Positions 41,746 to 52,644 of a DNA stretch of 64,000 bases are shown here, piece by piece (positions within the stretch are counted from its first letter, which is position 1; each line of letters starts with the position of its first letter). The position numbers and the translations under genes are program-made. The DNA is taken from positions 31,162,290-31,226,289 of the forward strand of contig NC_135356.1 in NCBI RefSeq assembly GCF_051622035.1, written 5' to 3'. Under the pieces are notes generated by a model. The model was not told the origin of the DNA, searched no databases, and saw only the letters and a list, made by a program, of their open reading frames with translations. The stretch is from Arctopsyche grandis. Taxonomy: Eukaryota; Arthropoda; Insecta; Trichoptera; Hydropsychidae.

Positions 41746-41940
41746 CACCCACCAATTTAGGGTTGTAATTTCTTCCAAAATATGTTGGATAGATTCTGGT
41801 GATAATAGTTAAAGTAGAATATTAAGATTCACGGTTAATCATTGAATATTATTACCTTATCTCTACGAATAGTTCAATTGACAGCTATAGTAGAGAACAA
41901 CTGTATTTATGAGACGAAATAGTGCAACTTTCTGAAACAA

Positions 41941-44574
41941 ATGTCAAGTGCTGAAAACGAGGAAATAGAAGCTTCGACTTCCAAGTCGCATAAAGGTCGA
42001 AATCCAACTAGGGACGTAGAACCTATTAGAGACAGGTCAAGCTCTAGAATACATCAGACTCGAAGTCAGACTCAATCGATAGAAATATTAGCGAAGGAAA
42101 ATAAAGTAGAAGTCATAATGACGTCAATAGAATTAAGGTATTCAGGCGCGGTACAAAGACTAAAAGGAAAAATAGATAAATCCTCCGAATTAGATGAAGG
42201 ACAGTATCAAACCATTAAAGAAGCATACGATTATGTCCGAAAACTCCATTACGAGTATTTAGATAACCTTACAGACATACCGAAAGCGGCCAAAATAGAC
42301 GAAGAGTACGATGCAATTACAATAACAGTTAAAAATCTTAAAGCAGCATTAGATTGCCAATCCTTTCAAGATAGTAAACTAAAGGTAGAGCAAGCAACAA
42401 TTAAATTTGCTAGAGATAAGTTACCGACGTTAACCATTCCCACATTTCAGGGAGATCCATCTGAATGGCAATCGTTTCAACAAGCTTTTAAGAATATAAT
42501 AGGAAACAAAACGGAATATTCGAATGTCACGAAATTGCAATATTTGCATCAATCCTTAATCGGTCCCGCTTTGGCAGCTGTATCAGGTTTAGATATTAGC
42601 TCAGACAATTACGAAATAGCTTGGAGTATTTTAGACAAGCAATATAATTTACCAAGACTTAATCTCAAAACTAGGATTAACTCACTTTGTGACTTAAAAT
42701 TAATCACAAGAGAATCACATATCGAATTGAGAAATCTATTGAATCAGGTAACAGTGTGTATTAAAAACATTGAATCGTTGGGTTACGCGAGAGAAATTTT
42801 AGATCCATGGGTAACATGTTTAGTTCTAAGGAAATTACCATTTAGTTTATTAAAGGACTGGGAAACATCTCTGGTTGACAGAGAAATGCCACCGTACGAG
42901 AAGTTAGAAACGTTTCTGCAGAATAGATGTAACGTATTACAATCTACTGCATCGGTAATTACGGTGAAAGAATTCCCTCATAACCGTCAACGAATCAGGA
43001 GAACTCATGTCGCGAATAAAAACCCATCAAGTAAGGTAAACGCATGTGCATTTTGTCGGAATAATCATTTCATAGGCAAATGTGATAAATTCAAAGCAAA
43101 ATCCAGTATGGAAAGAAATGAATTCGTTAAATCTAATAACATGTGTTTTAAATGTTTAAATTCATCGCATAAGATAACAAATTGCAAGTCTAACTATAAT
43201 TGCTTAAGGTGCAAACAAAACCATCATACTTTGTTGCATCAGGACGATACATTTAGTTCAAATAATACGGGAAGGAAGTCAATTAATGCTCATTCTACTT
43301 ATTTCTCTCAAAGGGAGATAATTTTACCCACGGTACAAGTAGACATTATAACGTCCAATGGAACGGTCGTTAAGGGTCGCACATTATTAGATTCCGGCTC
43401 ACAAGTCAACTATGTTACCACATCTTTCGCTAAGAAGAATAACTTCAAGTTAGAGAAAATCTCTCAAAAAATTGTAGGTATCGCTAATCAAGAAAGTAGC
43501 ATTCGTCACATCACCAAGGTGACCATAAGGTCTTCAACCACTAATTACTCAACCAAAGTGTTGTGTTTGGTATTACCAGAAATTACTGGCGAAATTCCAA
43601 CTGTGAAACTGGATCAACAGTTAATTTCAATACCAGCGGGAATCAAGTTATCAGATCCCCTTTGGAATAAACCGACGCCAATCGATTTATTGCTCGGCGC
43701 CGAGATTTGCGTTCATGCTATGAAAGCAGGAACCATCCAGTTAGGAAAAGGTATGCCTATCTTAAAGGATACCGAATTCGGATGGACAATAGTTGGTCCA
43801 TATCCCGAAGTAAATAATGCTCCAGGGAAGAGCCACATAGGCTTAAGTCAATTAGACAGTCACATTCAAAACTTTTGGATGATAGACCAGGTTCCTATGG
43901 TAAAACATCAATCTCTTGAGGAGAAAAGATGTGAGGAACATTTCCAAGCACACACATCACGAGATAAAAACGGTAGATTTTGTGTAGCTTTACCATATAA
44001 AAATTCCCCGGTAGTATTAGGAAGTTCATTGCACATTGCGGAGAAAAGACACAAAACTTTGGAAAGACGTTTTTTAGCCAATAATAATTTAAAAATGGAA
44101 TACAATAAAGTTTTAGAAGAGTATATAAATTCAGGACATATGTCAGAGTGTGAACCTCCGGAGGCACATGAGGTTCATTGTTATTCACCTCATCACGTCG
44201 TAGTTAAGGAGTCTAGCCTTACCACTAAATATCGTGTAGTTTTTGATGCGTCCGCAAAGACAACGTCCAATATCTCACTAAATAATATTTTGATGGTGGG
44301 ACCTAGTGTCCAATCAGATTTGTTAAGTTTACTACTCAACTTTCGACTCCATAAATACGTGATTACTGCGGATATTAAGCAGATGTACCGACAGATTCAA
44401 ATAGCAGAGAAAAATAAAAATGTACAATTAAATCATAATTCGTTATGGTGGGACGGCCCTAGTTGGTTGAAATTAGATGAATCACGATGGCCTCGAAGAC
44501 CTCCTGAGATCACAATAGATCTTCCAGAGAGAAGGGTAGTCACTAACGCTACCCTTGTGAGGGAAAATAATTAG
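41941..44574 (+). pseudogene. BEL copy 2 gag-protease-(RT fragment) frame, 877 aa, in-frame deletion
   Basis: Gag, zinc knuckles (CFKCLNSSHKITNC) and protease (LLDSGSQ) match copy 1. At NVQ the sequence jumps to LNHNSLWW. Relative to copy 1, positions 10,518-11,603 (1,086 bp, 362 codons) are missing with an AA microhomology at the joint. This removes the RT catalytic YVDD and most of RNase H but keeps the frame. The frame then ends at a TAG where copy 1 has TGG (Trp). Divergence from copy 1 is patchy: about residues 60-150 and 300-330 differ strongly and the rest is nearly identical, which suggests a mosaic origin. Confidence 0.93.
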
Positions 44575-46116
44575 ATAGATAAATATTCTCATCTTCCAAG
44601 ACTCCTTCGAGTTTTATCATATGTTCGTCGGCCACTAAGGAATAAACAATTAAACGTTAAAGAAAATAACGAACCGTCCGCTTTCGAATTAAAAGATGCT
44701 TTAAATAATTTGATAAGGTTATCGCAAATGGAATCATTTCCATTGGAATATCGTTTGCTGAGCAAGGGACATCCAATTCCCAGTAGCAGTAAATTAGCTA
44801 AATTGTCCCCTCTATTCCATGAGAATTTAATTTGTGTTGGAAGTAGACTTCCTCTGGGAACAACTCTATCAACGTCACCCATTATCTTGTCAAATAAGCA
44901 TAAACTTACACACATGATTGTCCGAGATGCGCACTTGAAATATATTCACTTGGGTACTCAAGCCTTACTGTCGTTATTGCGGCAGACCTATTGGCCATTG
45001 GCCGGACATAATACTGTCAAAGGAGTGGTGCGTTCATGTGTCATTTGTTTCAGAAATAAACCACTGTCACACAATAGATTAATGGGATTACTCCCGCTTG
45101 AACGTACCACTGCGAATTTTCCTTTCAGTCATGTGGGGATAGATTTCGCAGGACCTTTTCCTGTGAAGAGTGGTTGCAATAAGAATTCTAAGATAATTAA
45201 GGGTTACGTTTGTGTCTTTGTGTGTTTTTCCAGTAAGGCAGTTCACTTGGAACTTGTCGGAGACTTAACGAGTTCAAATTTCTTAAATTGTTTAAGAAGA
45301 TTCGTAGCCAGACGTGGCAGGCCCAATACGATATATTCCGACAATGCTACTAACTTTGTCGGTGCAAGTCGTGAACTCGTTAATTTAGTAAAATTAATTT
45401 ACGAACGTCCTCATGAGGAGAAGCTACTACGGTATGTAGCCTCCGAAGGGATTCGTTGGAAGTTTAACCCGCCAAGGGCGCCTCACATGGGAGGGCTGTG
45501 GGAAGCAGCGGTTAAATCCATGAAGATTCATTTAAACAAGGTGTTAAAGGCCACCACCTTAAATTTCGAATCATTTTGTACGGTATTGACTCAAATAGAA
45601 GCTTGCATGAATTCCCGTCCTCTTAGTCCCTTGTCTTCGGATCCACTAGACCTTTTACCCCTCACACCTGGACATTTCTTAATTGGCAGATCCTTACTCG
45701 CTCTTCCAATGGAGGTTAAATATAACACTAATGTCCATGCCAATCTGCTTCAGATACAATTGACCACAGCAGCATTTTGGAAACGTTGGTCGGCGGAATA
45801 TTTACATTCTTTGCAGTTACGACACAAATGGAAGAAGGACTCGAGCAACAATCTGAGTGTGGGTCAAATGGTCCTGTTAAAGGAGGAACACATGCTGCCA
45901 ACCCGATGGGTCTTGGGTCGAGTCACTAAATTGTATCCCGGACCAGATGGCAGAGTTCGAGTCGTCGACGTCTTTACTGCCAGCGGAGAGTTTCGTCGGT
46001 CCAGTCATCTAGTGGCGCCATTGCCGATTCTACCACAAGGACCACTTGACAGGAAGGAAGATCAGCAAGAGGGAGGAGAAACAGCAGCTTCAATTCCGTC
46101 AACTTCGGTAGCTTAG
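44575..46116 (+). pseudogene. BEL copy 2 integrase part
   Basis: Continuation of the frame after the TAG; the first downstream Met is at 44,710. It includes the HHCC region (CVICFRNK), GIDFAGP, YSDNATNFVG and GGLWEAAVKS, all as in copy 1, and ends at the same stop as copy 1. Integrase is thus complete but separated from gag by the stop. Confidence 0.92.
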
Positions 46117-47153
46117 TTTAACCCGAAGACACTACCCCCAACTCATATTACTTATTAGATGTAATCATGAGTTTAAATCATTCAATGTTAATAGTAGTAC
46201 TCCGTAATTCACTTTAATTGTGTTGTGTGTATAATTTAAGCTATTTTCATTTTAACATTCGGCAGTATATATCTCCGAATTTAATCTAATCATTTTGTCT
46301 TTATAATATAAGACTTGTCTCATGTCATCACTCGGAAGGATTATATCCGAGTTTAAAATAAACTGTTCAAATTTGACAGTTAAAATTAGATTCATGATTT
46401 GTTAATGTTAGTCTCCAAGCCACACTTAATGGAGCATCTTAAATTATTTCATGTCTACTTAATTATAACCTGCCGGGAGTCATCCGCAGGTCTTATGTTT
46501 CTTGTTATGAAAACATAAGTTAACTCTTACTGTTTATAGTATTTATGTGAATCATAGAATAAGTAAATATTATAATACTGAACATTTCGATGTTTAACGT
46601 AGAGACATCTATAATCATAGTTCGCCTTCATTTCCTGCTTGTAGGAATGAATGAATGACTTTCCAATTTACTTTTAATTTAGCAATGTTTATGCTACTTG
46701 TTGATGAAATCAAGTTAACTTAGGAGCATTACACTCATTAATCAAGTTTAATTGATCGGTAATAGCTGATCTGTCGTGACAACTGTAACAGTGTCAACAT
46801 TGTATTGTCTAAGTTAACATCAAGATGAGGAATGCTTAAGTTTTAAACCATATACAGTCCACTCTCTCTTCTTTAAAGTAAACTTATCTTGTAATGCTTA
46901 TTCACAGCTTCAAAGGAGATTTCAAAAACTTTAATGTAAATAGAAACAACATTCACCAGAGGTATACCTATAAGTTGAAATATTACTGAACCAATAAATT
47001 GATTTTATCCTCACACTGGATGAGGCAAAGGTTTCATTATTCACCCTCTATTTAATTATTTTAAGAGCTATGATTTATTGTAAACGACTCGTCAGTAATG
47101 CTGTAACTCTGTAGAATAACTGTATTGTTCAACAGTTTTCCTATGTGGGACTA
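46117..47153 (+). other. 3' internal non-coding region of BEL copy 2
   Basis: Nearly identical to 7,792-8,828 of copy 1 in reverse; no frame. Confidence 0.85.
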
Positions 47154-47382
47154 TGTTCCGACTTTTGTAATGACGTGTGGCAAACAGTCTTATTAACTGA
47201 TTGTCGATTGGCATTATTGACGAGTTGGCATTAGTGTCGGCCCAAGCGGAAATACGCGACGGTCGACAGAGTTCGAGCAGACGGCGTACGGACATCTTGT
47301 GTTCCGTACGCTCCGCTGAACCACCACGTGCAAATTTTACATTTCAATAAACTACATCAAACCATTATCGAAGTCTTTTCCA
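47154..47382 (+). repeat. 3' LTR of BEL copy 2
   Basis: 229 bp, followed by the ATTAA duplication and resumption of gypsy pol. Confidence 0.95.
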
Positions 47383-47866
47383 ATTAACAACCGCACCTTT
47401 ATTACAATATCCAGATTTTTCGAAAGAATTTATTGTCACCACAGACGCATCTAATTATGCGATAGGTGGAGTACTTAGTCAAGGAAGTCTAAAAAGGGAG
47501 TTACCAATCTCTTACGCTTCCAGGACCCTAAATAAAGCTGAAATAAACTATAGTACTATAGAAAAGGAGTTACTTGCCATTGTATGGGCAGTAAATCATT
47601 TTAGACCTTATCTCTATGGAAGAAAATTTAAAATAATAACTGATCATAAACCATTGGAATATCTTTTTAATATAAAACAACCTGGTTCTTCAAGACTAGT
47701 CCGATGGAGATTAAGATTAGAAGAATATGAATATGAAATAATATATAAACCTGGCAGAATAAATAATAATGCAGATTGTCTTTCACGTATTAAGAATAAT
47801 AATGAAACATACGAAAATTATCTGGAAAATTATAATGAAAACATGAAATATGAATTTAACGAAATT

Positions 47867-48290
47867 AATGATGATATATTTAATAGTGATACAGATATTG
47901 CTCATTGTGTATCCAAAGACGCGGAAATGTCTAAAGGATTAGCTAAACAAGTAAAAGAAAAGATTAATAACTACCACGAATTGAAAAAGCATGATAAAAG
48001 CATAACGGACTTTTTAACATCCAAATATAAAGATAAAACTATATATCATCTTATAACTAAAGAAAAATATTATAACAAACCAACTTATGAAAATTTCTAT
48101 TATACGATAAAAAATCTTAGAGATCACTTAATGAAAGACAAAGTAAAAGAAATCTCTATACCTTTTAAACTAGCTTCAGGATTGGATCAACTAACATGGA
48201 AAATAGTGAAAAGAATACTCATTTTCTTATTCCATGAAACGGAAATAAAAATAAGAATTTACCATCATACGGAACAAATAAATATGATAT
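47867..48290 (+). other. Macrodomain-like module 1 in Pol (TARG1/OARD1 type)
   Basis: IFNSDTDIAHCVSKDAEMSK corresponds to the [20 protein letters not shown] start of TARG1. IYHLITKEKYYNKPTYEN corresponds to IYYLITKKRASHKPTYEN, and ISIPFKLASGLDQLTW to LSMPRIGCGLDRLQW. The Lys (48,059-48,061) and Asp (48,185-48,187) fall at the positions of TARG1 Lys84 and Asp125 and are 42 residues apart, against 41. The family removes ADP-ribose from proteins or deacetylates O-acetyl-ADP-ribose. The GCG loop is changed to ASG, so activity is not assured. Alignment is from memory and by eye. Confidence 0.72.
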
Positions 48291-48607
48291 GCCTAGATGA
48301 TCTAGTAGACGACGACTTCGTGATGCCTGGAATATGTACTCCGGACATTAATGAAGGAAACGAAATCGAATTTCATGACCAAGGAGTCACTATTGAAAGA
48401 CCAAATCAAATCAACGATCCTATACTTGAAGAAGATAACGAAAATTTTGAAAATGAAAATAACGAGTCTATACCCGAATTAAATAATGAGTTTATTGAAA
48501 ATGAATCAACCGAAGATAATTATGAATCATTTGTAGAATATTGTAAAAACAATCCTTTCATTTCTTATGATAACCTATATGAAAGTGATGAATTATTATT
48601 AACAGAT

Positions 48608-48995
48608 AAAAATACGGTAATAGCGTATCCAACATCTATAGACTTAGACGCGTCTAACCCTTTCGCGACAGAAATAATTGAAAATTGCATAGAAAACCCC
48701 GCGGAACAAGAAAGAGAATTATACGGGTTAATAAAATCAATTTCTCATAACAAAAAGATAAATTATTACCATTGTTTAACTAAAGTCCATTATTATGATA
48801 AAGCCTCTTTAAAGGATATATATAAAACAATAAGTAACTTAAAAAACGAACTAATATTAGACAACGTTCAAAATGTCAGTATGTCTAACTTTAAAAATGA
48901 ATATGATAATATACATTACGGTAAAATAAAAACTCTTATACAGTATATATTTAGAAACACTGAAATTAAAATAGTAATTTGTTTAAATAAAATCT
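48608..48995 (+). other. Macrodomain-like module 2 in Pol, more degenerate
   Basis: INYYHCLTKVHYYDKASLKD aligns with the TARG1 IYYLITKKRASHKPTYEN block, and VSMSNFKNEYDNIHYGKIKT with the LSMPRIGCGLDRLQWENV block. Lys (48,782-48,784) and Asp (48,905-48,907) are 41 residues apart, as in TARG1. The N-terminal third is weakly similar, and the glycine loop reads KNE. It probably arose by duplication of module 1 and then diverged. Confidence 0.55.
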
Positions 48996-50100
48996 TAGTC
49001 CCCACTAGAGAACAAATTCCAACCATATTAAAAGAATGTCACAATGCATTGGCGTCTGGACATTCCGGGTATCACAGAACTCTAGCTCGAGTTAAATCTA
49101 AATACAAATGGCCCAATATGAAAAACGATATATATAAACATATAAAGAATTGTGATCAGTGTCAAGCAAATAAAACAGATCGAAGGAGGTATAAAGCCCC
49201 CATGGAGATCACTACAACTTCATCAACCTCATTTGAAAAGGTTTTCATAGATCTCGTAGGACCTTTGAATACTACTACGTATGGAAACTCTTATATACTC
49301 ACTTTACAAGACGATTTAACGAAGTTTTCTCAAGCATATCCTATAAATTCAACTGATGCTGAAACAATAGCAGAAAGGTTGATGACATTCTTCTCACATT
49401 ATGGAGTTCCCATCTCAATACTTACGGACTTAGGAACTCAATTCACCAGCAATATAATGAAAGAATTCATGAAACTATTTAAAATACGCCATGTAAAAAC
49501 AACGGCATACCATCCTCAATCGAATGGAGCCCTTGAACGTTCCTATTCTACGTTAAAAGACTACTTGTCACATTTCGTAAATGATTCACATACTGATTGG
49601 GATAAATATTTACCATTTGCAATGTTTTGTTATAACACCAGCGAACATTCTACCACTAAATTCACTCCTTATGAATTAGTGTTCGGTAGCAAGGCAACAT
49701 TACCTAGCTCGATTAATAATAATGAATTCAGATTAACATATACACAGTATGTAAACAACTTAAAAACAAGATTAAATAAAATAAAAACAACATGCAAGGA
49801 AAACATTATAAATTCAAAAATGAAATCAAAGCAAAGATACGATAAAACGGCAGTACAACGTACTTACCAAGTAAACGATTGGATACTATTGAAAGCATCC
49901 ATAGTACCTAGAGCTTTAAATAAGAAGCTACTTCCAAAATGGAAAGGACCATACAAAATTGTGGCAGTCCACGATTTTCAAAATGTATCAATATTAATTG
50001 AAAGAAACAAAATAAAAAGAGTACATACTAATTTAATTAAAATATATCATGGTAATTAATAATCTAATATAATTAATCTAATCTAATTATTATAAATTTC

Positions 50101-50102
50101 AG
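50101..50102 (+). other. Predicted env splice acceptor
   Basis: An AAATTTCAG acceptor is followed by a frame that is open straight into env. The first residues after it are hydrophobic and end in an Ala-containing stretch that looks like the end of a signal peptide. The phase matches the donor at 37,596. Confidence 0.6.
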
Positions 50103-50184
50103 AATATTATCAATCATCAACTTAGTCTACGCGACCATCCTCCCTATTACCAAAGGAAGTGGTCTTTATTTTAACCAAATTGGT

Positions 50185-51948
50185 ATGCTTAAGCTAAATG
50201 AAGAGACATGGACGACTATTACTTACATTAATACAACTATTATCCCTCATGAAATTCAATACTTAACACAAGGAACTAATAATGTATCATATAAATGTGA
50301 AACAACAAGTAAAAAATTTGCTAGAAATGATTGTAAACGACAAATAATAATGTTAACTAAGGGTATAATTAATTTAGAAAATAAATATGAAAATATAATA
50401 CATCTCACGAATACAGGAGATATAAGCAAACGAGTAAAAAGAGGATTAATTGACGGATTAGGATCAGTATTTAAAACAATTTTTGGAACATTAGATGCAG
50501 ATGATGCAAAGTATTACGATGAATCAATTGATAAAATAAATAAAGATGAACAACATCTTGTTGAGTTAATGAAAGATCAAACGCATATTACTAAAGATGC
50601 TATAACTAGATTCAATAATTCTATAATTAAATTAAAACAAAACGAATACTTAATTAGTTATGGTATAAAGAAAATTGATGTGACATTAGAACAAACACAT
50701 AAAAATTTAGATTACACAACAACCATTTTGCTTATTGAAGAACAGATAGAACTAATCCATGCTAATATTGAGAGTCTGTCTCAACGTCTTGAAACTATAA
50801 TTACTTCTATTTTAATGGCAAAACAAAACATACTTCACCCTGAAGTTTTATCGCCTATCATACTTTTTAATGAATTGAAAGAAAAATATAATTTATTACC
50901 TCATGGAATAGAATTTCCAGTACCTTTGATATTAGAAAACATACACCTTTTGATAGACGTTTCTAAAATCGTAGTTTACCATAAAAACGGAAAACTTATA
51001 TATTTACTACAGATACCATTAACTACCTCAGTAGAATATAAATTATATAAAACTTACCCTTTACCTATACCTCATACAGATACAGACATATACTCACTCA
51101 TTATACCAACATATAAATACATTGGAGTATCAGTCGACGATATGAGTTATACTATTTTTGATAATTTAGAAAATAATTGTAAGAATATTATTAATCAAAT
51201 TTTTATATGTAATAAATTAAATATACTTTCCACACTCAGTGAAATACATTGTGAAACAAAATTGCTAAAAGATGTTACTAAGAATATACCTGAATATTGT
51301 AACACAAGAAATGTTAAAGGTAAAATAGACCTATGGCAAAAATTAACTAACAACAGATGGCTATATACCTTGTCGGAAAGTAAGAAATTAACAATTAATT
51401 GTAAGAATAAAAAGAATGAATATGTTGAATTATTCCAAACAGGAATCATAAAGTTAGATAAAGGATGTAAAACGAATAATGGCTTAATAAGCTTAAATGC
51501 TGATAATAACATTTTTACTGAATATGAAAATCCAATGTCAAATATAAATATAATAAATGATAAATGTTGTGTTATAGGAAAAAAAAATTATAGTTTACAT
51601 CAACTAGATCCTATAAAATTAATAAATGTAGATAACACAAACACTCAGAAAGTCCTAGAGACATTTGAAAAATTTAACGATAAATTAGAAAACTATCAAA
51701 ATCAGCCAGCCATTGTAAAGCATTCCTCATTTTTTGTAAAGCTAATTTATGGAATAATCATTACTATTGTTATACTTATGCTAGTTAAAATAAGTTTTCA
51801 TCTTTATAAATGTTTTAGAGATAAGAAAAGATTTAATGTAAAGTATATTCGAAAAACACGAGATAACGTAGAAAACGAAGTAGAAATAGTTCAAATCGAA
51901 CCAGAAATTAGATCTAGAGAAGAAATATTAAATGCCATAAGCGGCTAA
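50185..51948 (+). CDS. Env-like glycoprotein of the gypsy element (587 aa from the first Met; longer if spliced)
   Basis: Class I fusion-type envelope of the insect errantivirus / baculovirus-F kind. A furin-like site KRVKR precedes GLIDGLGSVFKTIFGTLD at residues about 82-104, the conserved fusion-subunit start of this family. Heptad-like helices follow, then several Cys residues and a C-terminal membrane anchor of about 25 residues near 518-543 with a roughly 45-residue basic/acidic tail. The protein would be secreted into the ER, cleaved and anchored. The Met at 50,185 lies after the signal region, so the natural N-terminus is probably supplied by the spliced exon at 37,579-37,595. The frame is open and undamaged. 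Confidence 0.88.
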   Translation: MLKLNEETWTTITYINTTIIPHEIQYLTQGTNNVSYKCETTSKKFARNDCKRQIIMLTKGIINLENKYENIIHLTNTGDISKRVKRGLIDGLGSVFKTIFGTLDADDAKYYDESIDKINKDEQHLVELMKDQTHITKDAITRFNNSIIKLKQNEYLISYGIKKIDVTLEQTHKNLDYTTTILLIEEQIELIHANIESLSQRLETIITSILMAKQNILHPEVLSPIILFNELKEKYNLLPHGIEFPVPLILENIHLLIDVSKIVVYHKNGKLIYLLQIPLTTSVEYKLYKTYPLPIPHTDTDIYSLIIPTYKYIGVSVDDMSYTIFDNLENNCKNIINQIFICNKLNILSTLSEIHCETKLLKDVTKNIPEYCNTRNVKGKIDLWQKLTNNRWLYTLSESKKLTINCKNKKNEYVELFQTGIIKLDKGCKTNNGLISLNADNNIFTEYENPMSNINIINDKCCVIGKKNYSLHQLDPIKLINVDNTNTQKVLETFEKFNDKLENYQNQPAIVKHSSFFVKLIYGIIITIVILMLVKISFHLYKCFRDKKRFNVKYIRKTRDNVENEVEIVQIEPEIRSREEILNAISG

Positions 51949-51991
51949 CTTCTTAATTTTTATGTATTAATAAGTTTCTTAACAATGGGGG

Positions 51992-52640
51992 TGTTATGTA
52001 CCCTGCTTATCACTCTAGTTCCCACAGTATCAAATGTACTTTTCACACGCTCATATACGTGAATAACAAGACTATAAAAATTCCTGTAATAGGATATTCA
52101 GATAACACAGGAATGTACCCAGCCCATAAGATAACAAATCATTTATATAGATCGCCATTCGATCGCATTAGTCAGTCATCGCCATCGACTCCGCAGATGA
52201 CAGTCGTCAGTCATCACCATCAAGACACCGATAGAGGTAGTCCTCGCCATCGACTCCGCAGATGACAGTCGTCAGTCATCAACATCGACTCCGCAGTGAC
52301 GGACAGTCTTCACCATCGACTCGAGAAAGCAGTCATCACCATCAAGACTCCGAGAGAGCAGTCATCATCATCGACTCTGACGGACAGTCGTCATCATAAA
52401 TACTCCGAGAACGCGTCCTCAATTAACGATCAGCACAGCAGCAGAATAAAGTGAACGAAAGCTATAGTGAAATAGTTCTACGTGTCTCCTATTATAAAAA
52501 TCATAGTTCCATTATCTACCGGTTTTCGAATATATCTATAATATAAGATAATTGTAACATTTTAATAACAATAAAGAAACTTGGTTGGTTAACCAAGTAG
52601 TAAAATAAAATTTAAATAAATATCTCCCTGGAACGTGACA
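51992..52640 (+). repeat. 3' LTR of the gypsy element
   Basis: 649 bp, apparently identical to 36,534-37,182; preceded by AATGGGGG (polypurine tract) and followed by the GTAC duplication. Confidence 0.97.
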
Positions 52641-52644
52641 GTAC

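Larger units (their letters stand above)
40453..47382 (+). mobile_element. BEL/Pao retrotransposon, copy 2, RT-deleted, inserted in gypsy pol
   Basis: 6,930 bp with 229-bp LTRs and a perfect ATTAA duplication (40,448-40,452 and 47,383-47,387). It is the same family as copy 1 at 7,561-15,582 but in opposite orientation. The two LTRs differ at one visible base (ACAACTT versus ACATCTT near 40,593/47,294). It carries a 1,086-bp internal deletion and a nonsense mutation. Confidence 0.97.
47388..50059 (+). pseudogene. Gypsy Pol, C-terminal part (RNase H, two macrodomain-like modules, integrase)
   Basis: Numbering continues from 38,748 as if the BEL insertion were absent. RNase H runs from about 569 (TTDASNYAIGGVLSQG, YSTIEKELLAIVWAV, ITDHKPLEYL). 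Two macrodomain-like modules follow at about 729-865 and 977-1,100. Integrase has an HHCC region near 1,119-1,165 (SGYHRTLARVKSKYKWP, CDQC). Its DD35E core is FIDLVGPL near 1,190, LTDLGTQF near 1,249 and NGALERSY near 1,284. The whole Pol would be about 1,458 residues, roughly 400 longer than Pol of typical gypsy-group elements such as 17.6. The frame is open to its stop. Confidence 0.93.
36534..52640 (+). mobile_element. Errantivirus-like Ty3/gypsy element with gag, pol and env, split by a BEL insertion
   Basis: Two 649-bp LTRs that look identical, with TGTTATG...GTGACA ends and a perfect 4-bp GTAC duplication (36,530-36,533 and 52,641-52,644). A tRNA-Leu primer-binding site, gag, pol and an env-like frame follow in order, with a short purine tract AATGGGGG directly before the 3' LTR. 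Without the 6,930-bp BEL insertion and its 5-bp duplication the element would be about 9.2 kb with all frames open. Identical LTRs imply a young insertion. Confidence 0.97.
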
